Shown: piece by piece, positions 1 through 8,368 of the stretch
How the letters are laid out: each line of letters opens with the position of its first letter
Numbering within the stretch: the stretch's first letter is position 1
Assembly (NCBI GenBank): GCA_000169115.1
Contig: AAVV01000009.1
Location: 109,244-173,243 of the forward strand
Direction: 5' to 3'
Length of the DNA stretch: 64,000 nt
From: a marine gamma proteobacterium HTCC2080
GTDB taxonomy: Bacteria; Pseudomonadota; Gammaproteobacteria; Pseudomonadales; Halieaceae
Notes under the pieces: generated by a model
Database searches by the model: none
Told to the model about the DNA's origin: nothing
The model's input: only the letters and a program-made list of their open reading frames with translations
Program-made: the position numbers and the translations under genes

Positions 1-1
1 C

Positions 2-598
2 TTGAAAGAGCTGGTCGGTAATCATTGCATCGAAGACTTGCCGATTACCTTCACAGCCGTTGCCGCAAATATCGAAGATGAAAAGGAAGTCTGGCTAAAT
101 CGCGGTCCAGTATTTGATGCCATCCGGGCATCTATTTCACTGCCACTGTTTTTTACCCCGGCCCAGCTGGGTGAGCAGCGCCTGCTTGATGGTGGCATTT
201 TGAATCCAGTGCCTATTGCACCGACCTTCAATGACGCTACCAGCGTGAAGCTGGCGGTGAACCTCAACGGCAAGCCCCTCGCCTATGCCCAGCCCGCAAA
301 GCAAATAACGGCGGAAGGTCAAAGTGGTCTTCGTGAAAAGGTGCAAACTTACATTGAAGACCTCGCCCGGCGTTCAGTGAGTAAAGTCGATATTGATATG
401 GATATGTTCGACGTTGCTAACCAAACGTTCGATGCTATGCAGGGTGCGATTGCGCGTCACAAGCTTGCCATCTATCCGCCAGACGTTGTGGTCGAAATTC
501 CCCGTAACGCCTGCGGCACCCTAGAGTTCGACCGTGCGGAAGAGATGATCGAGCTGGGTTACGAGAGTGCGGAGAGCGCGCTAGGCTCGCTTAGTTGA
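2..598 (+). CDS. Patatin-like phospholipase, C-terminal part (partial at window edge)
   Basis: This is the C-terminal end of a patatin/RssA-type serine lipase; the frame is open to the left edge, so the true start and the GXSXG nucleophile lie outside the window. The visible part holds the family hallmark segment RASISLPLFFTP followed by the DGG motif (Asp63-Gly-Gly, numbering from the first visible residue), in which the Asp is the second member of the Ser-Asp dyad. After it comes NPVPIAP, typical of patatins. The family hydrolyses acyl chains from phospholipids or neutral lipids. The last 100 residues are helical and charged and show no further motif. No signal peptide can be judged. It ends in TGA, followed by a short GC hairpin. 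The family call is secure; the substrate is unknown. Confidence 0.85.
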   Translation: MKELVGNHCIEDLPITFTAVAANIEDEKEVWLNRGPVFDAIRASISLPLFFTPAQLGEQRLLDGGILNPVPIAPTFNDATSVKLAVNLNGKPLAYAQPAKQITAEGQSGLREKVQTYIEDLARRSVSKVDIDMDMFDVANQTFDAMQGAIARHKLAIYPPDVVVEIPRNACGTLEFDRAEEMIELGYESAESALGSLS

Positions 599-608
599 GT
601 TCTATTCC

Positions 609-626
609 CGGGCACTGTGCCCGTTT
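609..626 (+). terminator. Possible weak terminator after the patatin gene
   Basis: Six-base inverted repeat (CGGGCA / TGCCCG, loop CTG) followed by only three T. It lies 11 bases after the stop codon. The short T-run makes it a weak candidate. Confidence 0.35.
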
Positions 627-820
627 GGGCAGCATCACTATTTGAGAAGCGGCGATAAGCGTCAGTGGGCCAGCCGATTCCCTGGTGATCGCCTCAGAGG
701 GTGGGGCGCCAGTACAGTGTGTCACTTATTGCACATTTGTTCGGTTCCTGTTGATATACCATAGTGAGTTGGCATGTCGTGGTGGTATGTCGGAAGACCA
801 TTCCTAGAAGGGAGAGATTT

Positions 821-1402
821 ATGCAAATTGTGAGAGCCATAGTGCTGAGTTTTTGTGCGTTTATGATCCAGCCGGCGCTGGCTGATGAGGTCGAGACGAC
901 ACTGGAGAATTTCCGCACGGCGGGTGCTGGCGATTTTATTGAGGACGCTTATGGCTACGCAGTGTTCCCCAGTATCGGAAAAGGCGGCATTGGCATTGGT
1001 GGTGCGCACGGTAAGGGTTTTGTCTATCAGGATGGCGAGCGGACGGGCAAGGTAAAAATGAGTCAAATCACCTATGGCCTGCAGTTAGGCGGACAGGTGT
1101 ATAGCCAAATGATTTTCTTCCGAGATGAGCGCTCCTATAACGACTTCACGTCGGGCAATTTTGAGTTTGGTGCACAGGCGACTGCGGTGGCGCTCACCGC
1201 GAGCGCAACGGCTTCGACTTCAACTGGTGGCGGTGGCACTGCGTCTGCCGGGACCGACGCCGACTCTAACGACGTAACCGCTGAAAATAAGCAGTACGAT
1301 GGTCGCAGTGGTATGGCGATCTTCACGATTGCCAAAGGCGGTCTGATGTACGAAGCCACGCTGGGCGGCCAAAAGTTCAAATTCGAAGCATTGGACGATT
1401 AG
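821..1402 (+). CDS. SYLF-domain (YSC84-like) secreted lipid-binding protein
   Basis: A 193-residue protein with a signal peptide (hydrophobic stretch after MQIVRAIVLSF, cleavage near ALA-DE) and a SYLF/Ysc84 domain over most of the mature chain. The segment AYGYAVFPSIGKGGIGIGGAHGKG and the following GLQLGGQVYSQMIFF region are typical of this family, which binds phosphoinositides in eukaryotes and is usually periplasmic in bacteria, with no settled role. The start at 821 is preferred over an in-frame ATG at 764 because a GGGAGAG ribosome site sits just upstream and the signal peptide then begins at residue 1. A low-complexity Thr/Ser/Gly/Ala stretch (about residues 130-150) interrupts the domain. 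A strong terminator follows, and no operon partner is evident. Confidence 0.85.
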   Translation: MQIVRAIVLSFCAFMIQPALADEVETTLENFRTAGAGDFIEDAYGYAVFPSIGKGGIGIGGAHGKGFVYQDGERTGKVKMSQITYGLQLGGQVYSQMIFFRDERSYNDFTSGNFEFGAQATAVALTASATASTSTGGGGTASAGTDADSNDVTAENKQYDGRSGMAIFTIAKGGLMYEATLGGQKFKFEALDD

Positions 1403-1418
1403 CCCACAGAGTTAGATG

Positions 1419-1446
1419 AGGCCGCTTGATAGCGGCCTTTTTTTTT
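1419..1446 (+). terminator. Rho-independent terminator after the SYLF gene
   Basis: Perfect 8-bp stem (AGGCCGCT / AGCGGCCT) with a TGAT loop, followed directly by nine T. It is placed 16 bases after the stop codon. Confidence 0.9.
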
Positions 1447-1457
1447 GGCGTAGAAAA

Positions 1458-1694
1458 TGGTGGGCCCAGTAGGGTGATGTGGGGTTTCGAGAAGCACCGC
1501 TTCCAGCCAGCGAACGCCCAAGCGTCTCGCGCGGGCTGGAATAGTCCGCTGAGGTTCAGCACGAATGCAATGAAGTGGTGGGCCCAGTAGGGTGAACCGG
1601 GGTTTCGAGAAGCATCGCTTCGAGCCGGTGAACGACCGAGCGCTTTGCGCGCGGGCTGGAATAGTCCCACAGGTTCAGCACGAACGCAGTGAAG
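1458..1694 (-). repeat. Two tandem 118/119-bp repeats downstream of a tRNA, each carrying a copy of the tRNA 3' end
   Basis: Units begin at 1458 and 1576; the third occurrence of the shared 16-base start (TGGTGGGCCCAGTAGG on the plus strand) is the tRNA 3' end itself at 1695. Spacings are 118 and 119 bases. Read in the tRNA direction, each unit ends in CCTACTGGGCCCACCA, that is the T-stem 3' arm, acceptor 3' strand and CCA of the tRNA. The rest of the unit (GAAGC/GCTTC and GCGC inverted repeats, a GGGCTGGAATAGTCC segment) is also conserved between copies with scattered substitutions. This architecture resembles the rtT repeats after E. coli tyrT, though the sequence is different. The function is unknown; it may produce a small RNA from the tRNA precursor. 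Confidence 0.85.
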
Positions 1695-1771
1695 TGGTGG
1701 GCCCAGTAGGACTTGAACCTACGACCAATCGATTATGAGTCGACTGCTCTAACCAACTGAGCTATGGGCCC
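1695..1771 (-). tRNA. ileX: tRNA-Ile2 (anticodon CAU), CCA encoded
   Basis: The minus strand gives a 77-base cloverleaf: acceptor GGGCCCA/TGGGCCC, D-arm GCTCAGTTGGTTAGAGC, anticodon arm with loop CTCATAA, T-arm GTAGG TTCAAGT CCTAC, then ACCA. The anticodon is CAU. The anticodon arm (GTCGA-CTCATAA-TCGAT) and the TTGGTCG variable region match the E. coli tRNA-Ile2 pattern better than elongator Met, so the CAU is probably modified to lysidine by TilS and reads AUA. The gene lies 51 bases after serA on the same strand and is followed by the tandem 3'-end repeats. The isotype (Ile2 rather than Met) is by resemblance. Confidence 0.93.
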
Positions 1772-1822
1772 GAAAGCGGAAAGTTTATCAGATGTTTGGC
1801 CTCACCAAGCAGCTGAAATTAC

Positions 1823-3010
1823 TCAATCTGCTGCTTGGTCTGGAATGCAGCGAACATTGATGACGCCCTCAATACCACGCAGCTGCTCTAGCAGGTCTGC
1901 CGGTGGTGTGGTGTTGAGGTCAATCAAGTTATACGCAATTTCATCTCGGCTTTTGTTTAACAGATCCACGACATTGATTTGACTGTCACCGATGGCCGTC
2001 AAAATGTGGCTCAGTGTGCCGGGTAAGTTGGTATTGGTAATCGCAATGCGCGAACCGGTTGTGCGCTCAAGTTCCAATCTGGGAAAGTTTACGGAGTTGC
2101 GAATATTGCCGTGCTCCAAGAAAGCGCGAAGTTGATCGGCGCCCATAATGGCGCAATTTTCCTCGGCCTCCGCGGTGCTGGCTCCAATGTGGGGCATAAG
2201 AATGCAGTCTTTGCGTCCACGTAGCAGAGGGTGGGGAAAGTCAGTGATGTAGCGTCCTAAACCCTGTTTATCAAGGGCAGCAGCAACCGCCTCGGTGTCT
2301 ACAATCTGCTCTCTTGCAAAGTTCAGTAGACATGCGTCAGATCTAAAGTATTTCAAAGTCTCCTGATTAATCAGGTGATGGGTGCTTTCAATGGCAGGCA
2401 CGTGAATTGAAATGTAATCGGCACGCGAAAATAGCGCCTGCATATTTTCCATGCGCTTGACGCTGCTCGGCAGCTGCCATGCCGCCTCTATAGAAATAGC
2501 GGGGTCGAAGCCAACAACATCCATCCCTAATTCGAGGCCTAACTGAGCGACCAGGCTGCCAATAGCGCCCAAGCCTAAAACCCCTAGGGTCTTACCTTTG
2601 AGCTCAGCGCCGGCAAAGCGCTTTTTTTCCGCCTCAAGCAGCGGGCCCATCGCTTGTTCATCAAGGTCCTCTGAAAGGCTATTGACGAAGTCTATACCGC
2701 CCAAAATATCCCGAGAGGCCAACAGCAAACCTGCAGCGACAAGCTCCTTTACGGCATTAGCATTGGCTCCAGGGGTGTTAAAAACGGGAATGCCAAGTTC
2801 TGTGCAATGGCTCAAGGGGATGTTGTTAACGCCAGCACCTGCTCGGGCAATGGCGGTCACCGATGCAGATATTTCGTCAGCCTGAAGCTTATGGCTGCGC
2901 AACAGCATGGCATCGGCGCTGCCAATTTCACCGCCTACCTCATAGGATTGTCTGGGAAATCTCTCAAGCCCTTTGACCGAGATGGCATTAAATGTACGAA
3001 TTTTAAACAT
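1823..3010 (-). CDS. serA: D-3-phosphoglycerate dehydrogenase
   Basis: A 395-residue NAD-dependent 2-hydroxyacid dehydrogenase of the SerA type, the first step of serine synthesis (3-phosphoglycerate to 3-phosphohydroxypyruvate). Visible parts: RAGAGVNNIPL (residues about 57-67) in the substrate domain, the Rossmann motif GVLGLGAIG (about 142-150), the catalytic region NFAREQIVD, the C-terminal His in MPHIGASTAEAEENCA, and an ACT domain in the last 75 residues (TNLPGTLSHILTAIGDSQIN), probably for serine feedback. The length fits the short SerA type with a single ACT domain. The stop codon lies at the edge of a 9-bp inverted repeat (1804-1812/1831-1839) without a T-run. The tRNA-Ile2 gene follows 51 bases on and could be co-transcribed. 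Confidence 0.93.
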   Translation of the reverse strand: MFKIRTFNAISVKGLERFPRQSYEVGGEIGSADAMLLRSHKLQADEISASVTAIARAGAGVNNIPLSHCTELGIPVFNTPGANANAVKELVAAGLLLASRDILGGIDFVNSLSEDLDEQAMGPLLEAEKKRFAGAELKGKTLGVLGLGAIGSLVAQLGLELGMDVVGFDPAISIEAAWQLPSSVKRMENMQALFSRADYISIHVPAIESTHHLINQETLKYFRSDACLLNFAREQIVDTEAVAAALDKQGLGRYITDFPHPLLRGRKDCILMPHIGASTAEAEENCAIMGADQLRAFLEHGNIRNSVNFPRLELERTTGSRIAITNTNLPGTLSHILTAIGDSQINVVDLLNKSRDEIAYNLIDLNTTPPADLLEQLRGIEGVINVRCIPDQAAD

Positions 3011-3174
3011 GATTTTTTTCGCTGTATCGCTCGCGATGAAGGGGTTTGGGGCGGGAATGGATAGAAATATCCACGCGCGGGGCGCAGATTAACAGAAATC
3101 AGTGGTATTTATTGGATCTGACGGGATTTCGTCTCGACTTTCGTTACTGTAGAGGCTGTTAACGCGGAGAATTC

Positions 3175-3753
3175 ATGTCCAACCCTGCCCCCAAACCAGC
3201 TCAATCGGTGCCCAATGCCGCCAATGCCTCTAGGCATAGCTTGCCCGAGTGGCTGATAGCAGATCTCAGGTCTGACCATGCGGGTGAGATGGGTGCGGTC
3301 ATGATTTACCAGGGTATTTTGGCGGTAAGCCGGGATGCTGGTGTCAGGGAATTTGCGCAGCATCACCTGGCGACCGAAGAAACACACTTACAGCGCATCA
3401 GTGCACTGCTTCAAGAGAGCCAACACACGCGGTTGTTGCCTTTGTGGCGTGTCATGGGCTGGTTGACCGGGGCTTTGCCGGCAATGCTGGGAGCAAATAG
3501 TGTGTTTGTGACCATCGAGGCCGTGGAAACTTTCGTCGATCATCATTATCAGGAGCAGCTGAATCGAATAGATCCCGAAGGCAAGTATGCCGATATTCGG
3601 TTGATCTTGGAGGAGTGCCAAGCCGATGAGATCGCCCATCGTGATGAAGCCCGAGGTCTTGCGACGCAAGCGCGAGGGCCATTGCTGAGTTTATGGGCAC
3701 TTGTGGTGAAAAGTGGTTCGGCGGCGGCTGTGTGGGCCGCCCGCCGAGTTTAG
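3175..3753 (+). CDS. coq7: Demethoxyubiquinone hydroxylase, Coq7 family
   Basis: A 192-residue ferritin-like di-iron monooxygenase that hydroxylates demethoxyubiquinol in ubiquinone synthesis. The carboxylate/His ligand set is visible: Glu38 in HAGEMGA, E68-x-x-H71, Glu118 in the EAVETFVDHHYQEQ helix and E152-x-x-H155 in DEIAHRDEA. The hydrophobic segment around residues 92-112 fits the membrane-associated face of Coq7. The ATG at 3175 follows a GCGGAGA ribosome site. The gene is single, with only six bases between its stop and that of the convergent SDR gene. Coq7 is one of several alternative hydroxylases in proteobacteria (UbiF, Coq7, UbiM), and this sequence is plainly the di-iron kind. 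Confidence 0.92.
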   Translation: MSNPAPKPAQSVPNAANASRHSLPEWLIADLRSDHAGEMGAVMIYQGILAVSRDAGVREFAQHHLATEETHLQRISALLQESQHTRLLPLWRVMGWLTGALPAMLGANSVFVTIEAVETFVDHHYQEQLNRIDPEGKYADIRLILEECQADEIAHRDEARGLATQARGPLLSLWALVVKSGSAAAVWAARRV

Positions 3754-3759
3754 GTTAGA

Positions 3760-4551
3760 TCAGGCAGGTTCCCAGGCGTCTGGCAGTGAGGCGTTAACCA
3801 CGCCACCATCGACAGCTACCGTTTCCCCGACGACATAATCGCCAGACCTTGCAGCGAGATAGATAGCGGCCGCGGCCATATCCTCATCGGCACCGATACG
3901 CCCACTGGGAATTCCAGGAGCAATGGCATCGCCATAGTCACGGGCTGCTTTGTTCATTTCAGAGGCAAAAGCGCCGGGAGCAATAGCCGTCACGTTTATG
4001 TGATCAGTGATCAATCGTGCCGATAGGCGCTTGGTGAGGTTAATCACCGCCGCTTTAGAGGCCTGATAGCTGTAGGTTTCCCAAGGGTTAAGGCGCAAGC
4101 CGTCAATCGAGGCAATGTTGATCACTTTGCCCGGGCGCGCTGCCGTGGCGGCAGCTTTTAAGGTAGGGAAGAGCGCCTGCGTCAAAAAGAACAGTGACTT
4201 TACGTTAAGGTCCATGACCTTATCCCAGCCTTTTTCTGGAAAAGCTTCGAAATCTTGACCCCAAGCGGCGCCGGCATTGTTGACCAAAATATCGAGTTTA
4301 GGCTCCTTCGCGGTCATAGCCTCGGCGAGAGCGCGGCAGCCATCAACGGTGGAGATGTCGGCGGGCAGTGAGTGACAGTTGTCGCCGAGCTCAGCGGCGA
4401 CTTCGTCACAAACTTCGGCTTTGCGCGATGAAATATAAACTTTGGCGCCTTGTGCAATGAAGCCTTTGGCAATCATGAGACCAATGCCTCTTGAGCCACC
4501 TGTCACAAGGGCAGTCTTACCCTCCAGAGAAAAAAGGCTGTTTGTATCCAT
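3760..4551 (-). CDS. Short-chain dehydrogenase/reductase
   Basis: A classical SDR of 263 residues. It has the nucleotide-binding TGGSRGIG motif (residues 17-24), NNAGAAWG, a catalytic Ser in NIASIDG and the YxxxK pair in YSYQASKAA around residue 165, plus a C-terminal VDGGV segment. The arrangement is that of NAD(P)H oxidoreductases acting on 3-oxoacyl, steroid or sugar substrates; the exact substrate cannot be read from sequence. An AGGA ribosome site lies 8 bases before the ATG. It is transcribed alone, convergent with coq7 and divergent from the histidine kinase gene, so the neighbours do not help to fix its role. Similar proteins are often named 3-oxoacyl-ACP reductase or gluconate 5-dehydrogenase by default. 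Confidence 0.85.
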   Translation of the reverse strand: MDTNSLFSLEGKTALVTGGSRGIGLMIAKGFIAQGAKVYISSRKAEVCDEVAAELGDNCHSLPADISTVDGCRALAEAMTAKEPKLDILVNNAGAAWGQDFEAFPEKGWDKVMDLNVKSLFFLTQALFPTLKAAATAARPGKVINIASIDGLRLNPWETYSYQASKAAVINLTKRLSARLITDHINVTAIAPGAFASEMNKAARDYGDAIAPGIPSGRIGADEDMAAAAIYLAARSGDYVVGETVAVDGGVVNASLPDAWEPA

Positions 4552-4681
4552 AAATCCGTCCTGTCGCGTTGTGCATTAATGATGAGGAGGGCAAACCCTA
4601 CCGAACACCGACGAGGTATGCCAGCCCAGTGGACTCTGGCATGATCAAAACATTACCTATGTACAAAGAGGAGATCTGCTT

Positions 4682-5512
4682 TTGTCTGCAGACGATGATC
4701 GCCCGGCCGCTGAGGAGCTCGCCGCGCGCTTAAAACACAGTGCGCGTTTGGCCTCGGTAGGAAAATTGGCCTCTAGTGCGGCTCATGAAATTAACCAGCC
4801 GCTCAATGTTATTCGTATGGCGGCATTTAACCTTCGGCGCGTTATTGAGAAAGGGACATTAGACGCCGAGTCAGCCCTAAAGAAACTCGAGCGCATTGAC
4901 ACGCAAATAGCGCGGGCAGCGCGACTTGTGGGGGGCATGAAGGCGTTTTCGCCGACCGGTGCCGATACGACTACCAATATCAATCCCACCGAGGCATTGG
5001 TAACGGCCCTTGAATTGATGGCCAAGCGGTTCACCGGCGCAGATATCGAGCTTATTTATAGCGCTGACGAAACTACTGATAACAGCACTGAAGACAGCTC
5101 AAAAGGCACTTCTGAAGAGGCTAACAAGACAATAGAAGCCTCACCCAGTGCGTTTCAGGAGTTAATAGTTAACCTACTAGACAACGCGATTGAAGCCTAC
5201 GGTGAGGCTCCTCAACGCAATCCCCTTCTTGAAGATGAGGGTCTGCCACCGCGCTGGATCAAAGTTGTCGAGACTGCACAAGCGCGAGAACTGACGATCA
5301 CCATTGAAGACGCCGCCGGGGGTGTGACACCAAAGATTGCACACCAGGCATTTCAACCTTTTATCACGACAGCCGAAGACGGCAGTCATGCAGGCCTTGG
5401 CTTGACGGTTTGTGCAAGCATTGCGGCATCAATGGGTGGCGCTGTAACCCTAGCTCGCACCGAGTTAGGGTCAAAGGCAACAGTGAGTCTGCCATTGACA
5501 GAGAGTTTCTAA
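4682..5512 (+). CDS. Soluble orphan sensor histidine kinase
   Basis: A 276-residue protein made almost only of the kinase core. The phospho-acceptor H-box is AAHEINQPLN (His35), the N-box is NLLDNAIEAYG (Asn168), the G1 box is IEDAAGGV (about 208-215, a variant of DxGxG), and the G2 box is HAGLGLTV (about 237-243). There is no transmembrane segment and no PAS, GAF or receiver domain; only some 15 residues precede the dimerisation helix. Residues 131-150 form a Ser/Thr/Glu/Asp-rich linker inside the ATPase domain. The TTG start is supported by an AGAGGAGA ribosome site. No response regulator lies nearby, so the partner and signal are unknown; it may work with a separate sensor or receiver protein. 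Confidence 0.85.
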   Translation: MSADDDRPAAEELAARLKHSARLASVGKLASSAAHEINQPLNVIRMAAFNLRRVIEKGTLDAESALKKLERIDTQIARAARLVGGMKAFSPTGADTTTNINPTEALVTALELMAKRFTGADIELIYSADETTDNSTEDSSKGTSEEANKTIEASPSAFQELIVNLLDNAIEAYGEAPQRNPLLEDEGLPPRWIKVVETAQARELTITIEDAAGGVTPKIAHQAFQPFITTAEDGSHAGLGLTVCASIAASMGGAVTLARTELGSKATVSLPLTESF

Positions 5513-5615
5513 CGGCCGGTTACTGGCTGGCAAAGTACCGCCTCCAGTTAAGGACCGAGAGCAACCCATCGAAAGTGCTAGTGCAAAAGATGCCGGCCGA
5601 AGGTGATGCTAACCA

Positions 5616-7097
5616 TTACTTGTTCAGGGTTAGCATGTACTTGGCGACCTCCAGTCGCATTTCTTCAGACAGGTGGTTCTGCGGTGGCATGGAGGGAAAG
5701 TCGGGTCGCTTTTTTTCGGGCGCTGCAATGTACTGCGCAATGGCACTCGCATCCTCGCCATACTGGGCCTTAATCGCCATGACGGGCGGGCCAATCATGC
5801 GTACGTTGTAGGTGTGACAGCCGGCACAGATGCCTTGGTAAACCAACTTGGCGCCGTCCGCATCGACCGTAATCACGCGGGGTGCGGCGGGCTCAGCCAG
5901 CATTTTGCTGCTTACTCCTCGTGTCGTGCCGGCTAGAGCGGGAGCGGAGCTTACGGCGTCAGCAGCGCGCACGGTTGGGCTGTTGCAGTCGCCCCAATCG
6001 CCAAGGCCAAAGGTGCGGTAGGCCGACTTTCGGCTCACACAGCTCTCCCTATCGGCATGGGCCGCGCCTTTAAAAGCCAGTATGTCAGGCCCAGTGGTTG
6101 AAAATTGCGTCAGCATTAGGGCTTTTACTTCGGTGGCAGGGTCATTGCCGTTATCAAACATCACGTTATCCAAAATTTGGACGCGATCTGGATTGGGATC
6201 AGAATCGGGATCACCGGCAACGTCGGTGGCAAAGTCCTGGCTGGTTACAATAATGCCCGCGGTGTTGTTGCCCGTAATTATGTTGTCTTCAATAATTACG
6301 TCATCACCGGCCAAAATCAGCATACCGGTGCCCGAGGGTATGCCCGCAACCAGTGATCCGGGAATCGCAAAATTTGGCGTGTTGTTATTGATTACGGTGT
6401 TGCGTCGAACGATGGCATCGTATGAGGTTTTAATCGGCAGTCCCGGTGTAATAAACACTAAAATACCGCCGGTGTTGTTGTGGGCAATGTTGCCCTCAAC
6501 CAGCGCATGACGGCTATTTTCTATTTCAATGCCGGCGACGTTATCGAATACCCGGTTATTGCGGACGTCAATGTAATCACTCATGCCCACATAAATGGCG
6601 GCGTCTTCGATGCCGCTAAGCACGTTGTTTTCAATCAATCCGTTTTCACCGAATTCAGGGAAAATGCCGTATACCCCCGTATCAATGACCCAGTTGTTGC
6701 GTATCGAAAAGTTGTTACCGGCCTGCCCCATAATGGCATTGCCTTTGTAATTGGTTATTTTGAACCACTCCACAGTAAAGCCATTACCCGAATACAAGAT
6801 GGCGTCGTTAAGTTGCTTATCGCCCTCAAGATTGGGCCACTCGCCGTCTTCCACTACGCCACGCAGGGTAATGTCGTCTTTGTCCACGTAAACGGTTTCT
6901 CGGTACAAGCCAGGGTGCACCTGAATAATGTCTCCGGGGCTTGCTGCTTCGACGGCCGCTTGAATCGAATCGCCCTCACGGACATCGTGAATGGCGGCAT
7001 GACTGTTGCTCACAGCGCACGCAAAGAGAATACATAGCGTCTTGAAGCTGCGATGGGAGAACATCGACTGCGAACTGGTTGATTGTGAGGGTGTCAT
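5616..7097 (-). CDS. Periplasmic right-handed beta-helix protein fused to cytochrome c
   Basis: A 493-residue exported protein; the hydrophobic core ends at SNSHA and a second ATG at residue 12 gives an equally good signal peptide. Residues about 40-340 are parallel beta-helix repeats of the NosD/pectate-lyase fold (many N-N-x-I/V rungs such as NNWVIDTG, NNTGGILVF, DNIITGNNTAG). After a linker, residues about 410-493 form a class I cytochrome c with haem motif CAGCH (424-428) and a likely axial Met470 in FPSMPPQ. Two cysteines near residues 354 and 373 may form a disulfide. The start overlaps the upstream peroxidase-like gene by ATGA, so the two are translationally coupled. The helix may present a polysaccharide or metal site while the haem takes electrons. 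The specific function is unknown. Confidence 0.85.
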   Translation of the reverse strand: MTPSQSTSSQSMFSHRSFKTLCILFACAVSNSHAAIHDVREGDSIQAAVEAASPGDIIQVHPGLYRETVYVDKDDITLRGVVEDGEWPNLEGDKQLNDAILYSGNGFTVEWFKITNYKGNAIMGQAGNNFSIRNNWVIDTGVYGIFPEFGENGLIENNVLSGIEDAAIYVGMSDYIDVRNNRVFDNVAGIEIENSRHALVEGNIAHNNTGGILVFITPGLPIKTSYDAIVRRNTVINNNTPNFAIPGSLVAGIPSGTGMLILAGDDVIIEDNIITGNNTAGIIVTSQDFATDVAGDPDSDPNPDRVQILDNVMFDNGNDPATEVKALMLTQFSTTGPDILAFKGAAHADRESCVSRKSAYRTFGLGDWGDCNSPTVRAADAVSSAPALAGTTRGVSSKMLAEPAAPRVITVDADGAKLVYQGICAGCHTYNVRMIGPPVMAIKAQYGEDASAIAQYIAAPEKKRPDFPSMPPQNHLSEEMRLEVAKYMLTLNK

Positions 7098-8368
7098 GGC
7101 AGTGCCTTTGGTTGAGCTGTTAGTGGGGCAGCTATTGATGTCGCGATTGGTGCCGCTGGTTGAGCCGCTAGTTTAATATTGTTATTAGACTGACGGTGTA
7201 ACGCAGTCTTACCCTCTGGGGCAAGTCTTGCAGCCCGCGCAGGGGGCAGCCCCGAGGGTAAATATTTGGGTATTTCGGGCAAGAACGCCTGATCCGTAAG
7301 GGTCTGCAGAAAGTCAACGAGGCGATCGAGCTCCTTGTCGGTGAGCTCGGGATTCCAAATGTGCCAATGCAGTCTTAAGTCTTCTCCCTTGGGCACTGCG
7401 TGGCCTCGTCCGCCGGTGTAAAACGCCGCGGCTTCTCGCAGCGAGTCAAAGTTACCGGCATGCATATACGGCGCGGTCAATGCCACATTGCGTAAGCTGG
7501 GTACTTTAAAGCCGCCTCGTTGCGTGGCATCTCCCGATGCGCCGGCGGCACCCGGGTCTAAGGGGCGGTCGTCACGTTCGGGTACTCCCAGCACGGCAAT
7601 TTGCTGGTTGGTAAACAAAGGCGGGGTATGGCACTCCGCACAGCGCGCCACGAATGAGCGGAAAACGTTTAGCCCCTCCTTCTCCTGAGATGAGAGGGCG
7701 TCGTGAACGCCATGGGCGTAAAGGTCATAGCGGCTGTTTAGGGAGATGAGGGAACTTTCAAAGGCGACCAGTGCTGCATAGACTTGGTCGAGAGTGAGCA
7801 CGTCTTCTTCAAACGCCACTTTAAAAAGATCTGAATACACCGCGTTGTTTTGCAGTGATGCCAACAGCGTAGCCGGGTCGTTGCCCATTTCGTTATCGGC
7901 ATAGAGCGGTCCTTGCAGCTGCGCCTCTAGCGACGACTTACTGCCGTCCCACAGTAACTTCTGGAGAAAAGCGACATTCCAGAGCGAGGGTGCAGACCGC
8001 GCAATTTCTGTGCCTTGCACGCCAATGCTAAGACGTCGGCCATCACTTAAGCCCAGCGCAGGGTCGTGACAGGTCGAGCAGGCCACCTCACCGTTTTTGG
8101 ACAATAGCGGATCGAAGAACAGGTAGCGGCCCAGATCAATCTGCTGCGGTGTGAAGCCATCTCTAACGGGGGGCAAGCCCGTTTTCGGTCCGCCAACCCC
8201 TTTGCCATACAGTGAGTCGTAAGCCAAATATTGGCTGTGCAGTTTGCAGTGCCCTGTCTCATCAAGCCGCAAGGCAGGTGGACAGAAGTTTGATAACTTT
8301 GGGGCTTCGCCAGCAGCGGCAAAGCCTGCCGCTGTCAGGGACAGCCAAATGTAGAGCACTGCGCGCAT
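7094..8368 (-). CDS. Di-haem cytochrome c peroxidase family protein (MauG/CcpA-like)
   Basis: A 424-residue exported di-haem protein. The signal peptide ends near FAAAGEA. Haem motifs are CSTCH (97-101) and CAECH (243-247). The region after the first haem (DPALGLSDG, then RSAPSLWNVAF and the LLWDGSKSSLEAQ helix) and the later APYMHAGNFDSLREA block are diagnostic of the bacterial CcpA/MauG superfamily. These enzymes reduce hydrogen peroxide or, as MauG or MbnH, use high-valent haem to oxidise protein side chains. The C-terminal 45 residues are Ala/Pro-rich and probably disordered. It lies between a di-haem cytochrome lipoprotein gene (zero-base gap) and the beta-helix cytochrome gene (4-base overlap), so all three should act together in the periplasm. 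Confidence 0.9.
   Translation of the reverse strand: MRAVLYIWLSLTAAGFAAAGEAPKLSNFCPPALRLDETGHCKLHSQYLAYDSLYGKGVGGPKTGLPPVRDGFTPQQIDLGRYLFFDPLLSKNGEVACSTCHDPALGLSDGRRLSIGVQGTEIARSAPSLWNVAFLQKLLWDGSKSSLEAQLQGPLYADNEMGNDPATLLASLQNNAVYSDLFKVAFEEDVLTLDQVYAALVAFESSLISLNSRYDLYAHGVHDALSSQEKEGLNVFRSFVARCAECHTPPLFTNQQIAVLGVPERDDRPLDPGAAGASGDATQRGGFKVPSLRNVALTAPYMHAGNFDSLREAAAFYTGGRGHAVPKGEDLRLHWHIWNPELTDKELDRLVDFLQTLTDQAFLPEIPKYLPSGLPPARAARLAPEGKTALHRQSNNNIKLAAQPAAPIATSIAAPLTAQPKALP

Noticed and set aside
1377..1670. Minus-strand frame of 97 codons across the tRNA 3'-end repeats
   Set aside because: It runs through a terminator and two non-coding repeats; the repeat units explain its internal similarity.
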